From assembly GCF_030815985.1 (NCBI RefSeq), contig NZ_JAUSXM010000001.1, positions 2,728,001 through 2,792,000 of the forward strand: a DNA stretch of 64,000 bases. Reading direction: 5' to 3'. Under the pieces are notes generated by a model. It made no database searches and was not told the DNA's origin. It saw only the letters and a list, made by a program, of their open reading frames with translations. The translations under genes were made by a program, and so were the position numbers. This document shows positions 17,980 to 26,501 of this stretch, in pieces. Origin of the DNA: Paenibacillus sp. W2I17. GTDB taxonomy: Bacteria > Bacillota > Bacilli > Paenibacillales > Paenibacillaceae. Position 1 is the first letter of the stretch, and every line of letters begins with the position of its first letter.

Positions 17980-18900
17980 CTATTTTAATCCACGGGCGAT
18001 GATCCACTCCAGCCACTTCCAGGGTAGCACGGCTTTGCCTAAGATCAGCACACGCGAACCTTTCCCGAGCGCATATCGAAGCCTTGGTGCACGCATCCGT
18101 GCAATTCGGCCGATCAGATCAGCTACCTCCTGTGGATCAGGCGCTGTCTCGCTCGCATGTTTGGAATAACGAAGAACCGCGTCCAGCTTATGCTTATACG
18201 GAGAGTCCTCGCTCCGGTGAATCTCACCCAAACCTTTATTCCAGATCGGTGTGCGATAAGCACCTGGTTCAACCAATACCACCCGAACACCAAACGAAGA
18301 CATCTCATGCCGCAGACTTTCCGTGAATCCTTCCACAGCGAATTTGGAAGCAGCATAGGGCGCATACCCTGGAAAACCGGACAACCCACTGACGCTGGAC
18401 AAGTTAACAATTAACCCCTGCTTCTGTTCACGCATCACAGGCAGGACCGCACGTGTCACGGCGATTAATCCAAACAGATTCGTTTCCATCTGGCGCCGCC
18501 AATCCTCCATTGACACTTCCTCAATGAACCCGCCCACCGCAAATCCTGCATTGTTCACCAGCATGTCGATTCGGCCATTATTAAGAAGTACGGACCCCAC
18601 AGCTTTCTGCACCGATTCAGTATCGGTCACGTCCAGTTGCACATATTGCAAACGTTCGGATATCCCTGCCTGTTCAGCCAACCTCACCAATTCTTCTCTT
18701 CGACTCAGATCACGCATTGTAGCAACAACAAGATATCCCTGCTTGGCAAGAGTGATTGCGGTGAGCATACCAAAACCACTGGAGGTACCCGTAATTAAGG
18801 CCACCCGAGCGTTCGCTCTCTCCTTTGTCTTCTTCACTGCATCAAGACCCGTGTTAATTCGTACCTGGCCATCCTTTGTTAAGTGTTCCTCTGCTGTCAC
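17980..18900 (-). CDS. Classical short-chain dehydrogenase/reductase
   Basis: 306 residues. The NAD(P) site is ALITGTSSGFGM, NNAG follows, and the catalytic Ser and YAPYAASK motif give Ser-Tyr-Lys. It has a C-terminal extension of about 40 residues (LRYALGKGSRVLILGKAVLPW) typical of SDRs acting on hydrophobic substrates. A GTG start with AAGGA upstream is used. It sits 68 bases downstream of the adenylating enzyme gene and may be the last gene of the synthase operon. Confidence 0.82.
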   Translation of the reverse strand: MTAEEHLTKDGQVRINTGLDAVKKTKERANARVALITGTSSGFGMLTAITLAKQGYLVVATMRDLSRREELVRLAEQAGISERLQYVQLDVTDTESVQKAVGSVLLNNGRIDMLVNNAGFAVGGFIEEVSMEDWRRQMETNLFGLIAVTRAVLPVMREQKQGLIVNLSSVSGLSGFPGYAPYAASKFAVEGFTESLRHEMSSFGVRVVLVEPGAYRTPIWNKGLGEIHRSEDSPYKHKLDAVLRYSKHASETAPDPQEVADLIGRIARMRAPRLRYALGKGSRVLILGKAVLPWKWLEWIIARGLK

Positions 18901-18968
18901 GGTGTGTCCTTCTTTCCTCGGTAAATTACTTACTTCCGTTCCTACCTATACCGCACGGCCCCTGCCGC

Positions 18969-20297
18969 TTAATACGCCACTCCGTTATCTCGTCTCTCCA
19001 CCCTGCGCAGCTTCGTAAGTCCCGGTTCAAACGTATATGGAACAAATCTGATCTCAGGTAAGGTGCATTCAAGCCGCTCTCCCAGCTTCATCAGTTCACC
19101 CCGTACATCCGTCTCGACCTGCTCCATCACTGCGCTCCCGCCAAGCCGAAGAGATACTTCCATTGTTCCGTCTCCTTGCTGCACCACACGATAATGTTCA
19201 ATATCCGGCGAAGCCGCAATGACCGAACGGGTAACGAAATCCGGAAAGACCGGTACAGCCTCACCCGTATGTAGTTGTGTAAAATAAAGCGTGTCATCAC
19301 AGCGGCCTTCAATCCGCTCAATGGCGGTAAACGGGGAACCACAGGCACATGGTAGCGCCGCCTCGGTCAGAATATCATTCAACCGATATCGGATAATTGG
19401 CTGTGATGTTCTGGAGAAGTCCGTAATAATGGGCACAAACCGCCGGGTGGCGGGATCAATGAACTCTTTTTCAATATGCACAATGTCTTCGTTCAAATGC
19501 AGGGTACCATAACGACAAGTAGCACCCAGGAACCCTTCTGTACACTGATAGACTTGATGAACGGTCTGTCCGAAGACCTGCTCCAGCACTTTGCGATCCA
19601 GGGGGTCCAGCACCTCGGCAACAGAGATGATTTTATCCGGTACAGCGGTCAGCTGGCCTGCTACATAGGCGTCCGCCAACAGACGCAGCATGGATGGAGG
19701 AGCCACCCACACGGTAGGTTGGTAGGTTTCCAGCCGATTCACCAAGGTCTCCACACGTTCCAGCAGATCAAAGTACTGAAACTGCAATTTGCCACGTTGC
19801 ACCGATTCATACAGATTACTGTTGGCCCGCAGGAAAAACGCAATCTTCGCAGGTTTCCACAGTCCACCAGGCAGCAACTTAGCCAGTACCGTTCCCGTCC
19901 ACGCATCCTGCTCCCGATCACTCACCAGAAATATTCCCCGGTTCCCTGACGTGCCCGAAGACAGTCCAACCGTCACGCCTTGAATGGAAGGTTTGAAGTC
20001 ACGCGTTTCTTCACTTTCGCCTGCAAGAGCCAGCGCTTCGTCCTTGGTAATGCCCACCGTGTTCAGTGTATCGAAGTGCTCCATCATGATCGATTTGTCA
20101 ATCAACGGAAATCTTCTCCAGTCGGATGCGTTCAAGCTCCCCCACCACTTCCGGTAAAATGGGGATCGGGCACGAATCTGATGAACATGCCGAATAACCC
20201 GGCGTTCTTGCCAGCGCTCCAGTTGTTCTCGCGTTTTCCACTTTCTCAGCCCACGTGCGAGAGCATAATGAACCACTATACGAAAGGTATTACTCAT
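18969..20297 (-). CDS. F390 synthetase-related / PaaK-like adenylate-forming enzyme
   Basis: 442 residues. The ATP-binding loop is LSSGTSGNRGIFLVSD (about residues 112-127). QCTEGFLG and RYRLNDILTEAALPCACG are the motifs of the phenylacetate-CoA ligase/coenzyme F390 synthetase branch. Such enzymes activate a carboxylate as acyl-AMP and pass it to a thiol, amine or hydroxyl. The ATG at 20295-20297 has an AGGAGGG site; 15 upstream codons were excluded. It overlaps the MBL gene by 4 bases. In the operon it could activate an acid made or released by its neighbours; that is inference. Confidence 0.8.
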   Translation of the reverse strand: MSNTFRIVVHYALARGLRKWKTREQLERWQERRVIRHVHQIRARSPFYRKWWGSLNASDWRRFPLIDKSIMMEHFDTLNTVGITKDEALALAGESEETRDFKPSIQGVTVGLSSGTSGNRGIFLVSDREQDAWTGTVLAKLLPGGLWKPAKIAFFLRANSNLYESVQRGKLQFQYFDLLERVETLVNRLETYQPTVWVAPPSMLRLLADAYVAGQLTAVPDKIISVAEVLDPLDRKVLEQVFGQTVHQVYQCTEGFLGATCRYGTLHLNEDIVHIEKEFIDPATRRFVPIITDFSRTSQPIIRYRLNDILTEAALPCACGSPFTAIERIEGRCDDTLYFTQLHTGEAVPVFPDFVTRSVIAASPDIEHYRVVQQGDGTMEVSLRLGGSAVMEQVETDVRGELMKLGERLECTLPEIRFVPYTFEPGLTKLRRVERRDNGVAY

Positions 20298-21154
20298 CGT
20301 TTCGGCCCTCCTACACCCCAAGCGTCCAGTACACCTCGACAATGACTCGGCACAATCCGAATGTGGGAAAACTGCTGATGCAGCTGAACCAGTCGGTCAA
20401 AGTTCCGGTGGTATTCCTGTCGATTCGACATAATGATCCCAGCAAGAATATTCGGTCTGCGCTGTTCACGAAAAGCCCGACTCGACCACACCGCGTCCGC
20501 GCACAGGAAATAGTCATCTTCTTCTGTACGCAGTAGAAGTCCCATCATGCCTTCCGCATGACCGGATACATCCACCCCCAGCAGACTGCCATCGCCGAAG
20601 ATATCGTAGAATTCATCAAAAGGGAACTCTTTCCCCGCTCTCGTCCATCGCTCAGGCTGACACGTAACAGGCAATGATCTGGCCATAAAATCCTCGGGCA
20701 ACAACCCGGCAAGAAAACCTGCCTTCACAGCCGCAATCGGACCAAGTGAGCGCACAGCATCATAGGCCCTTGGCAGATAAATGAATTGTGCCTCTGGGAA
20801 ATCTCGTACACCCGCGATATGATCGCCGTGAAAATGAGAGAGGATGATATACCGAATATCGGAAGCTTTCAGTCCAAGCCCAGCCAGAAAATGAACGGCA
20901 CTATCCTCCTCACGATAGACCACTGGTGTAATATGACGATACATTGCATTAGGCAAATGAGCCGTTTCCTCAAAAAAGCGGGAACTATATCCCGTATCCA
21001 GCAGGATCGGTCCATGTACGGGATGAATGATGCAAGCAAATCCTGCCGGGAAAGGTACTGGACTCAATCGACCACCACGCAGCGTCAGAAACTCTGGATG
21101 TGTACAGTAACCCGCCGCACCCAAATATAGTTCTACTGGAGTTGTCGTCAGCAT
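20294..21154 (-). CDS. MBL-fold metallo-hydrolase
   Basis: 286 residues with the dinuclear metal motif SHFHGDH (His107, His109, Asp111, His112), a downstream GHAEGMMG histidine, a bridging Asp in CADAVW and a final His in PSHC. The layout resembles N-acyl homoserine lactonase-like and other lactone- or thioester-cleaving MBL proteins. It overlaps the reductase gene by 7 bases and the adenylating gene by 4, so it is coupled to both. A role in hydrolysing an ester, lactone or thioester intermediate is plausible but not shown. Confidence 0.82.
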   Translation of the reverse strand: MLTTTPVELYLGAAGYCTHPEFLTLRGGRLSPVPFPAGFACIIHPVHGPILLDTGYSSRFFEETAHLPNAMYRHITPVVYREEDSAVHFLAGLGLKASDIRYIILSHFHGDHIAGVRDFPEAQFIYLPRAYDAVRSLGPIAAVKAGFLAGLLPEDFMARSLPVTCQPERWTRAGKEFPFDEFYDIFGDGSLLGVDVSGHAEGMMGLLLRTEEDDYFLCADAVWSSRAFREQRRPNILAGIIMSNRQEYHRNFDRLVQLHQQFSHIRIVPSHCRGVLDAWGVGGPKR

Positions 21155-22143
21155 GATTCAGCCCTCCACCAGTCTGCAAATTGTTGCAATCCCTCTTCAA
21201 TGGACACCCGAGGGATGTATCCCAATTGCTCCCGTGCATCCGTAATATCCAACGTCTGTGGGATGGATAAGGAGCCGACTGTATACCGTGTTAACGCAGG
21301 TTCACCCAACGCAGGAATATAGCCATGAACTCGCTCCAGCAACGCTGCCACACCATATGCCATCCGATAAGGAATGTTTCGACGACGCAAGGGCATATCC
21401 AACATGCCAAACAGGCTGCTCACCAACTCACTGAACGCCCTCGGATCGCCATTGGAAATATTGTAGGCTCTGCCAAGTGCTTCTGCATCGACATCGCGGC
21501 ACAACAACAAGGCATCCACCACATTATCCACACATGTCAGATCGATTAACGCCTGTCCACCACCGATCATGGGCACGCCCGATTTTGCGTTTGCTGCGAC
21601 AATTCTGGGAAACAACGTCTGATCATACGGACCAAAAATGGCTCGCGGTCGAATCATGATTGACGGAAGCCCCTTCGCATGCCCCTCCATCACAACCTGC
21701 TCAGCGAGAAGCTTCGTGGCTGCATAATGATTGGCTGGTTTGGATGGCAACGGATCATTCTCATGTACGTTATATCGCGGGTTGTAGTTAAAATATATAC
21801 TCGGAGTTGAGACATGTATGAATCGCTGCACCTCATTATGCAGGCAGCCATCAATGAGGTTTTGTGTGCCTTCCACATTGCTGCTGTAAAAGTCACGATA
21901 TCTGCCCCATGGCGAGGATAGTGCCGCACAGTGAAACACCATATCCTGCCCCGCACACCCTTCGTTTACTGCTGCCTCATTCCGTATATCTCCACTCAGG
22001 AATCGGACTCCTGCCAATTTAAGTTCTGCACCAACCTTTGGCTGTCGGCCCATGCCAGTGACTTCCCATCCCTCTTGGGCAAGCCGTATCGCCAGGTGCC
22101 TGCCCAGACATCCCGTAGCTCCTGTAACCAATGCTCTATTCAT
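21148..22143 (-). CDS. Extended SDR, NAD-dependent epimerase / 3-beta-HSD (OleD-like)
   Basis: 331 residues of the extended short-chain dehydrogenase type. The nucleotide site is TGATGCLG (residues 7-14), and the active site is Tyr140-Lys144 (HYAATK) with VSTPSIYF before it. RPRAIFGPYD and a C-terminal helical part fit the 3-beta-hydroxysteroid dehydrogenase subgroup, which includes OleD, the reductase of 2-alkyl-3-ketoacids in olefin synthesis. Four-base overlap with the ATP-grasp gene and 7-base overlap with the MBL gene mark tight coupling. Its substrate is most simply the product of the KAS III enzyme. Confidence 0.82.
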   Translation of the reverse strand: MNRALVTGATGCLGRHLAIRLAQEGWEVTGMGRQPKVGAELKLAGVRFLSGDIRNEAAVNEGCAGQDMVFHCAALSSPWGRYRDFYSSNVEGTQNLIDGCLHNEVQRFIHVSTPSIYFNYNPRYNVHENDPLPSKPANHYAATKLLAEQVVMEGHAKGLPSIMIRPRAIFGPYDQTLFPRIVAANAKSGVPMIGGGQALIDLTCVDNVVDALLLCRDVDAEALGRAYNISNGDPRAFSELVSSLFGMLDMPLRRRNIPYRMAYGVAALLERVHGYIPALGEPALTRYTVGSLSIPQTLDITDAREQLGYIPRVSIEEGLQQFADWWRAESC

Positions 22144-23432
22144 TGTTGTTCACCGTTCCATTCTATGTCATGAGTCAAAGCTTCAGTCAGCGAGCACTTC
22201 TGCGATCTTGCCAGACGCCATGCAGCTAGCACCACTCCGAATTGTTCAAATAAAGGCTGGATATCCTGCCGCACATAGACCACATCCCTGGCTCCACGCC
22301 ACGCAGCTATCCATGCACGGAGCTTCCCTTTGCCAAAGATCTGCTGTACTCCGCTTCCTAACATGGGAAGCATGAGCATGGCTTTGCTGCCCCGTGCGGG
22401 CGTGATCATTTTTCCTTCCTTGACCAACGTCTCCGGTTCAGTCAATGCACGCACCAAGTCATCTCCGGGGTGAAACAGATGAATCCCACTCGTTGCCCTC
22501 GGATTACACTCAATTGCGTATACTTGCCCATCCGGACCTTCTATAAAATCAAACCCAATCTGTCCACTAAAACCCGTTGCCTCAACAAATTGTCTCACCC
22601 ACGCAAGGGCACCTTCATGTTCCACCTGTTCAAAAAAAACACTGGCTCCCACGCTTCCTGTACGATAGCGACTGTCGTAAGTGGCATGTGCAACCAGTTG
22701 CCCTTCATGCGCTATGCTGTATGTACATAACATCTGACCAGGAATGTAGGCCTGTGCAACCCAAGGTGAAGCAACGGATAATTCCCCTTCTTCCGGAGGA
22801 TCGTTACGTAAATGTCTATGTTTCTTTTCGCTTACGTTTCCTTCCTGATCCGTCCCTACCCCAGCGTCATCGGTCATGAGTATTGGCATGCGAACTTTAG
22901 CTGCGAAGCGGGAATACACCGGTTTCCACACCCAATCTCCTACTTTTCCCAGAACAGACTGAGCTTCCATCCATTCCTCCCGACTGTTGATCAGACATGT
23001 ATCCGGAACCGAAAGACCGAGTGTTACTGCAAGCTGGATAAAATTATATTTATGGTGCAGCTCATGTAGCTGCTCCAGAGTTGTAACCAGGACACGACAA
23101 TATGCACGCAGTCTGTCTGCCCCTTGAGCAACATAGAAGACTTCTTCACACATCGGAATCAACAGGTCAATCTGCCAATCCTGAACCAACCGTTCCAACT
23201 CCGCCAGATACGTACCTGTGTCATGACGTGGCGATGGAACCACAGCACACTGTTCCACTGCACGAGATAATCTGGTCAGATGCCGTACGGCACTCTCCGC
23301 GACATAGACCCGATGGCCTGCCCGATGAAGCATACGTGCCAGATCCAGCGTTACGGGAGCCCTTCCGCCTGTAAGCAGCACACGGAGAGAAGCAGCTGTA
23401 CGATGTCTGGTTTCCCCAGATCTAGTAGTCAA
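22140..23432 (-). CDS. ATP-grasp ligase
   Basis: About 430 residues of the carbamoyl-phosphate-synthase-like ATP-grasp superfamily. A Rossmann-like N-terminus (VLLTGGRAPVTLDLARML) leads to the ATP-grasp domain, with the metal-binding segment GFDFIEGPDGQVYAIECNPR. Such ligases make acyl-phosphates and join carboxylates to amines, hydroxyls or thiols. The TTG start at 23430-23432 has GGGAGG at 8-base spacing and lies 11 bases inside the synthase gene; an upstream TTG at 23471 lacks a ribosome site. The acceptor and donor are unknown. Confidence 0.8.
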   Translation of the reverse strand: MTTRSGETRHRTAASLRVLLTGGRAPVTLDLARMLHRAGHRVYVAESAVRHLTRLSRAVEQCAVVPSPRHDTGTYLAELERLVQDWQIDLLIPMCEEVFYVAQGADRLRAYCRVLVTTLEQLHELHHKYNFIQLAVTLGLSVPDTCLINSREEWMEAQSVLGKVGDWVWKPVYSRFAAKVRMPILMTDDAGVGTDQEGNVSEKKHRHLRNDPPEEGELSVASPWVAQAYIPGQMLCTYSIAHEGQLVAHATYDSRYRTGSVGASVFFEQVEHEGALAWVRQFVEATGFSGQIGFDFIEGPDGQVYAIECNPRATSGIHLFHPGDDLVRALTEPETLVKEGKMITPARGSKAMLMLPMLGSGVQQIFGKGKLRAWIAAWRGARDVVYVRQDIQPLFEQFGVVLAAWRLARSQKCSLTEALTHDIEWNGEQQ

Positions 23433-24423
23433 AAATGAGTCCTCCCAATGATAATCCGGCAGCCGTGCCAATCATCAACACCCGATCTCCACGCTGAATA
23501 CGCTGTTGTCTAATCGCTTCATGCAGACCCATCGGGATCGATGCCGCAATCGTATTGCCGTGATTTCGTGTGATATCCATAAATCGATCTTCAGCAATGC
23601 CAAGCTTCTTGCGAATCAGTCTCATCGCCATGGCACTTCCCTGATGGGGAATGACCAATTGGAAATCCTCCATTCGATTCCCGGTCGCTTGCAGCATATC
23701 ACCAATGAATCCAGGCAAAAGTCTGGAAGCCATGCGGAAGATCGCCTGTCCATCCATATGAAATAGGTAGGGTTCAGGCTGATCTGCCTTATAATTCGAA
23801 GCATGCATCCGTGTACCTCCTCCTGCAATCTCCGAGAAGCGAGCACCTCGGCTGTAGGTTCGAAGGGAAGCATGGACGATCTGTGAGGAGGACCCTTCAG
23901 GCGAACGCTCAATAATAACAGCGGCCGCTCCATCTCCGAACAGGGCCGCACTCTCTTTATCAGACCAGTTCAGTCCGGCTGAGGCAATCTCGGTGGCTAC
24001 GAGCAATACTCGCTGGTAACGTCCGGCATCTACCATATAGGAGATCACATCGAGTCCGTTCAGGAAACTCAGGCAGGTTGCATCCATATCAAAGGCAGGT
24101 ACGCCTGAATCTTGCTGTCCCATGGCCTGCTGGATAAATACCGCCGTACTTGGCAACGGTTGTTCCTTCGTGCCACTGGTACACACCAGACAGTCGATAT
24201 CCCCGAATTGTAATCCAGCAACCGCAAGTGCAGCTTCTGCAGCCCGCGCGCCCATGAAAGAGGAGGTTTCTTCACCCGAAGCATAATGGCGTACACCTAC
24301 ACCTGTGGCTTTGCTGACCCAGCCCGCAGGCACGTCCAAGCGGCGATCCAGTTCCTCATCCGTGACTTCCTGTTCAGGCAGGTACTTCCCTGTTCCTGCG
24401 ATCCTTACTCTTCTAAGTTGCAT
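23422..24423 (-). CDS. 3-oxoacyl-ACP synthase III-like condensing enzyme
   Basis: 333 residues of the thiolase/KAS III fold. The triad is Cys117 (DATCLSFLNG), His260 (VIPHQGSAM) and Asn290 (NHGNTIAAS), in the spacing of FabH. The Cys-containing loop is unlike the housekeeping FabH ACAGF motif and closer to secondary-metabolism and OleA-like synthases. It is the first gene of the overlapping operon, so it may start the pathway by condensing an acyl-CoA or acyl-ACP. An AGAGG site precedes the ATG. A 233-bp palindromic repeat lies directly upstream and may contribute its A/T-rich promoter. Confidence 0.85.
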   Translation of the reverse strand: MQLRRVRIAGTGKYLPEQEVTDEELDRRLDVPAGWVSKATGVGVRHYASGEETSSFMGARAAEAALAVAGLQFGDIDCLVCTSGTKEQPLPSTAVFIQQAMGQQDSGVPAFDMDATCLSFLNGLDVISYMVDAGRYQRVLLVATEIASAGLNWSDKESAALFGDGAAAVIIERSPEGSSSQIVHASLRTYSRGARFSEIAGGGTRMHASNYKADQPEPYLFHMDGQAIFRMASRLLPGFIGDMLQATGNRMEDFQLVIPHQGSAMAMRLIRKKLGIAEDRFMDITRNHGNTIAASIPMGLHEAIRQQRIQRGDRVLMIGTAAGLSLGGLIFDY

Positions 24424-24454
24424 TTCCCCAACCTCTTTCTGTTCATCTGACTGA

Positions 24455-24687
24455 TATATATAAGTTCAGCTAATTAGTATTTACACTGACACTCCGATGA
24501 CAGAATAACCTTCCGATCGCTGTTATCCCCAGATTTTTTTGATTCCCTTCTTAAAAAGGGAAAATCCGGGGATAAGCATATGCTTCCGATGCAGCTTTCT
24601 TTCAGAAAGCTTTTAGGCGACCGCTTCGCTTCTTCAGTTTTTTCTGCCCTCTCCGTTATTGTGTAAATGTTTAGTTGAACATATATA
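24455..24687. repeat. Dispersed palindromic repeat, longest copy
   Basis: An imperfect palindrome of 233 bp. The ends TATATATAAGTTCAGCT and GTTGAACATATATA are inverted relatives. The core arms TTATCCCCAGATTTT (24523-24537) and AAAATCCGGGGATAA (24561-24575) match at 14 of 15 positions. Compared with the copy at 50681 it has about 40 extra bases on the right arm, containing the small hairpin AGCTTTCT-TTC-AGAAAGCT. Shared blocks include ACTCCGATG, GCAGAAT or ACAGAAT, TTCCGATCGCTG, CGCTTCTTCA and CTGCCCTCTCCGTTAT. Confidence 0.85.
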
Positions 24688-24754
24688 AATGAAATGAATC
24701 CTCCACCTCAAATGGCGAAACGCCATTATCAGAAAGCTTTAGAATATAACAGAA

Positions 24755-24772
24755 GGGCAGATGCCTCTGCCC
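24755..24772 (-). terminator. Terminator hairpin after the TIGR01777 oxidoreductase gene
   Basis: GGGCAGA-GGCA-TCTGCCC is a perfect 7-bp stem when read on the - strand, followed by TTCTGTTATATT. It lies 34 bases past the stop of the gene at 24806. Confidence 0.6.
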
Positions 24773-24805
24773 TCCCTGTTGTGTTTTATTATTTATACAG
24801 TGTTG

Positions 24806-25696
24806 TCATTTCTTCTTATTCAGAATCTCGGCAAGAGCGGTATCTAGTGTACCGTATGTGAAAGTGAACCCTTCCCTCTCCATTCGTTCGGGAATCACCC
24901 AACGACTTTTGAGAACCAGTTCCGTCTCGGTCTGAATAAAACGTGCGCCCAGTTCAAGCATCCAACGAGGAGAAGGTAGTCCGATCCGAACACCCATCTG
25001 TTCTCTCAGACGCGCCATTAGCTCCCGATTCGTCACCGGATGCGGCGAGGACGCATTAAACACACCATTTAAGTATGGATGCTCTTGCAGATAGATTACC
25101 ATGCGGAAGAGATCCTCGATATGAATCCAGCTGAACTGCTGTGTTCCTGCGCCTTGAGATCCTCCCAGTCCAAAACGAACCAGATTTGTCATAGGCACCA
25201 TCACGCCACCCTCGCCCAGCACAATCGCAATCCGCAGTGCAATCTGACGCGTAGACGGCAGACTGAATTCAAAGAAAGCCTGTTCCCATGCCTTGGCAAC
25301 GTCGACCGAGAATCCGGAGCCAATCTCGCCCTCTTTTTCCGTCATGGGACGATCTTCAGCATGTCTGTATATGGTCGCTGTACTCGAATTAATCCATAGT
25401 TCGGGAGGTTGATTACAAGCCAGGACGGCTTCGCCGAGAATGCGCGTTGTACGGGTTCTGGATTCCAGAATGACTTTGCGATTCTCATCCGTATAACGGC
25501 AGTTCACCGATTTACCTGCCAGGTTAATCAACATTTCTGCTTCTTCCAGTGCCCCTATAATTCCTGCACGATCCTCCCAGGCAATATGACCGGGCTGACG
25601 CGAGATAATTAACACCTCATACCCCAGCTTTCTGAATCTTTGGGCAAAATCCTGTCCAACAAATCCCGTTCCACCAGCTAATACAACCTTCTTCAC
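24806..25696 (-). CDS. yfhF: TIGR01777 family oxidoreductase (YfhF/SDR39U1-like)
   Basis: 296 residues of an atypical SDR related to nucleoside-diphosphate-sugar epimerases. The nucleotide site is LAGGTGFVGQDFA, and NLAGKSVNCRYTDENRK is the hallmark of this family, with INSSTATIYRHAEDRPMTE following. The C-terminal DUF1731-like part ends with LKSRWVIPERMEREGFTF. The reaction is not known for the family. It is monocistronic between the hypothetical gene at 25813 and a terminator. Confidence 0.88.
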   Translation of the reverse strand: MKKVVLAGGTGFVGQDFAQRFRKLGYEVLIISRQPGHIAWEDRAGIIGALEEAEMLINLAGKSVNCRYTDENRKVILESRTRTTRILGEAVLACNQPPELWINSSTATIYRHAEDRPMTEKEGEIGSGFSVDVAKAWEQAFFEFSLPSTRQIALRIAIVLGEGGVMVPMTNLVRFGLGGSQGAGTQQFSWIHIEDLFRMVIYLQEHPYLNGVFNASSPHPVTNRELMARLREQMGVRIGLPSPRWMLELGARFIQTETELVLKSRWVIPERMEREGFTFTYGTLDTALAEILNKKK

Positions 25697-25812
25697 GGTA
25701 TCCCCTCATTTCCCATACTGGGTAAAGAATTCGTAAGGTATAGATTGGAATGTTTCTATGCATGCAAAATGCAGATATTAGATTAACACCGCCGGTGACC
25801 CATTGGTTTGAT

Positions 25813-26334
25813 TTATTTCGCACCCAGAGCTGCGTACAAGCGATCCCGCTCTTCGATAGCCCAAGCGTTTGCAGGGTTTTGTTCCAACTGATATCGGAGT
25901 TCATCATAAAAATCATGGATCATGAATCCGTCTGGCAGATTGCCAAGCATGGCTGTAAAGTTGTACTCGGGCAGTGTTCTCTTTCCTTCACTGATCTGCT
26001 TCAACCAATTCATCCAATTTGCAAGAGTAAGCACTTCCTCCTGCCATAACTCAGCCTGTAACCCCAGCGCATCCTGAAGTTGCTCGTACGCCAATGGATC
26101 GGCGAAGACGCGGCAGGCCTGAACAGCCAGTTCGTACAACTCGGTCACTGCACGGCGTACCTCATGCTTAAGTTCGACCTCCAAGCCTCCCATGTAATCC
26201 TGAACCTGAATGCTCTGTCCATCATCGTATAATAGCGGTGCCTGGGCCAACAGGCGTACAATCTCTTCCATCTCGTGCATTGAAACTCGCTTCTGCTCAT
26301 AGAGAGCAGGTAATTGATATGCTGTAATGATCAT
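25813..26334 (-). CDS. Conserved hypothetical protein
   Basis: 173 residues, acidic, predicted largely alpha-helical, without membrane segments or a signal peptide. Segments such as DPLAYEQLQDALGLQAELWQ and LANWMNWLKQISEGKR suggest a helical bundle. I do not recognise the family. The ATG start is preceded by AGGAGTGA. It has its own short intergenic regions and is divergent from the BlaI-M56 pair, so its upstream region borders the BlaI operators. Confidence 0.65.
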   Translation of the reverse strand: MIITAYQLPALYEQKRVSMHEMEEIVRLLAQAPLLYDDGQSIQVQDYMGGLEVELKHEVRRAVTELYELAVQACRVFADPLAYEQLQDALGLQAELWQEEVLTLANWMNWLKQISEGKRTLPEYNFTAMLGNLPDGFMIHDFYDELRYQLEQNPANAWAIEERDRLYAALGAK

Positions 26335-26415
26335 TCACTCCTACATCGTTCTTCTATTAATGACCTATATTATAACATGGTTTGGCAATCATCTATCAGG
26401 ATAACTTGACTATCC

Positions 26416-26457
26416 ACTACAAGTTGTAGTAGTTTATACGTACTACGTAGTGTAGTA
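26416..26457. promoter_or_regulatory. Tandem BlaI/MecI-type operators
   Basis: Two perfect dyads lie upstream of the BlaI-like gene: ACTACAA-G-TTGTAGT (26416-26430) and TACTAC-GTAGT-GTAGTA (26441-26457). Their centres are 26 bp apart. The TACA/TGTA halves resemble known BlaI/MecI operators. A TTGACT (26406-26411) just before the first dyad may be the -35 element. The pair would allow autorepression and could also touch the divergent gene at 26334. Confidence 0.7.
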
Positions 26458-26501
26458 ATACGATCGTTATGGACGCATAACGATGTTAAGGAGTGTTCAC
26501 T

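Larger units (their letters stand above)
24424..24805. other. Intergenic interval dominated by a repeat
   Basis: The 382 bases between the synthase gene and the TIGR01777 oxidoreductase hold the long palindrome at 24455-24687 and a terminator hairpin at 24755-24772. I see no gene in it. Confidence 0.7.
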
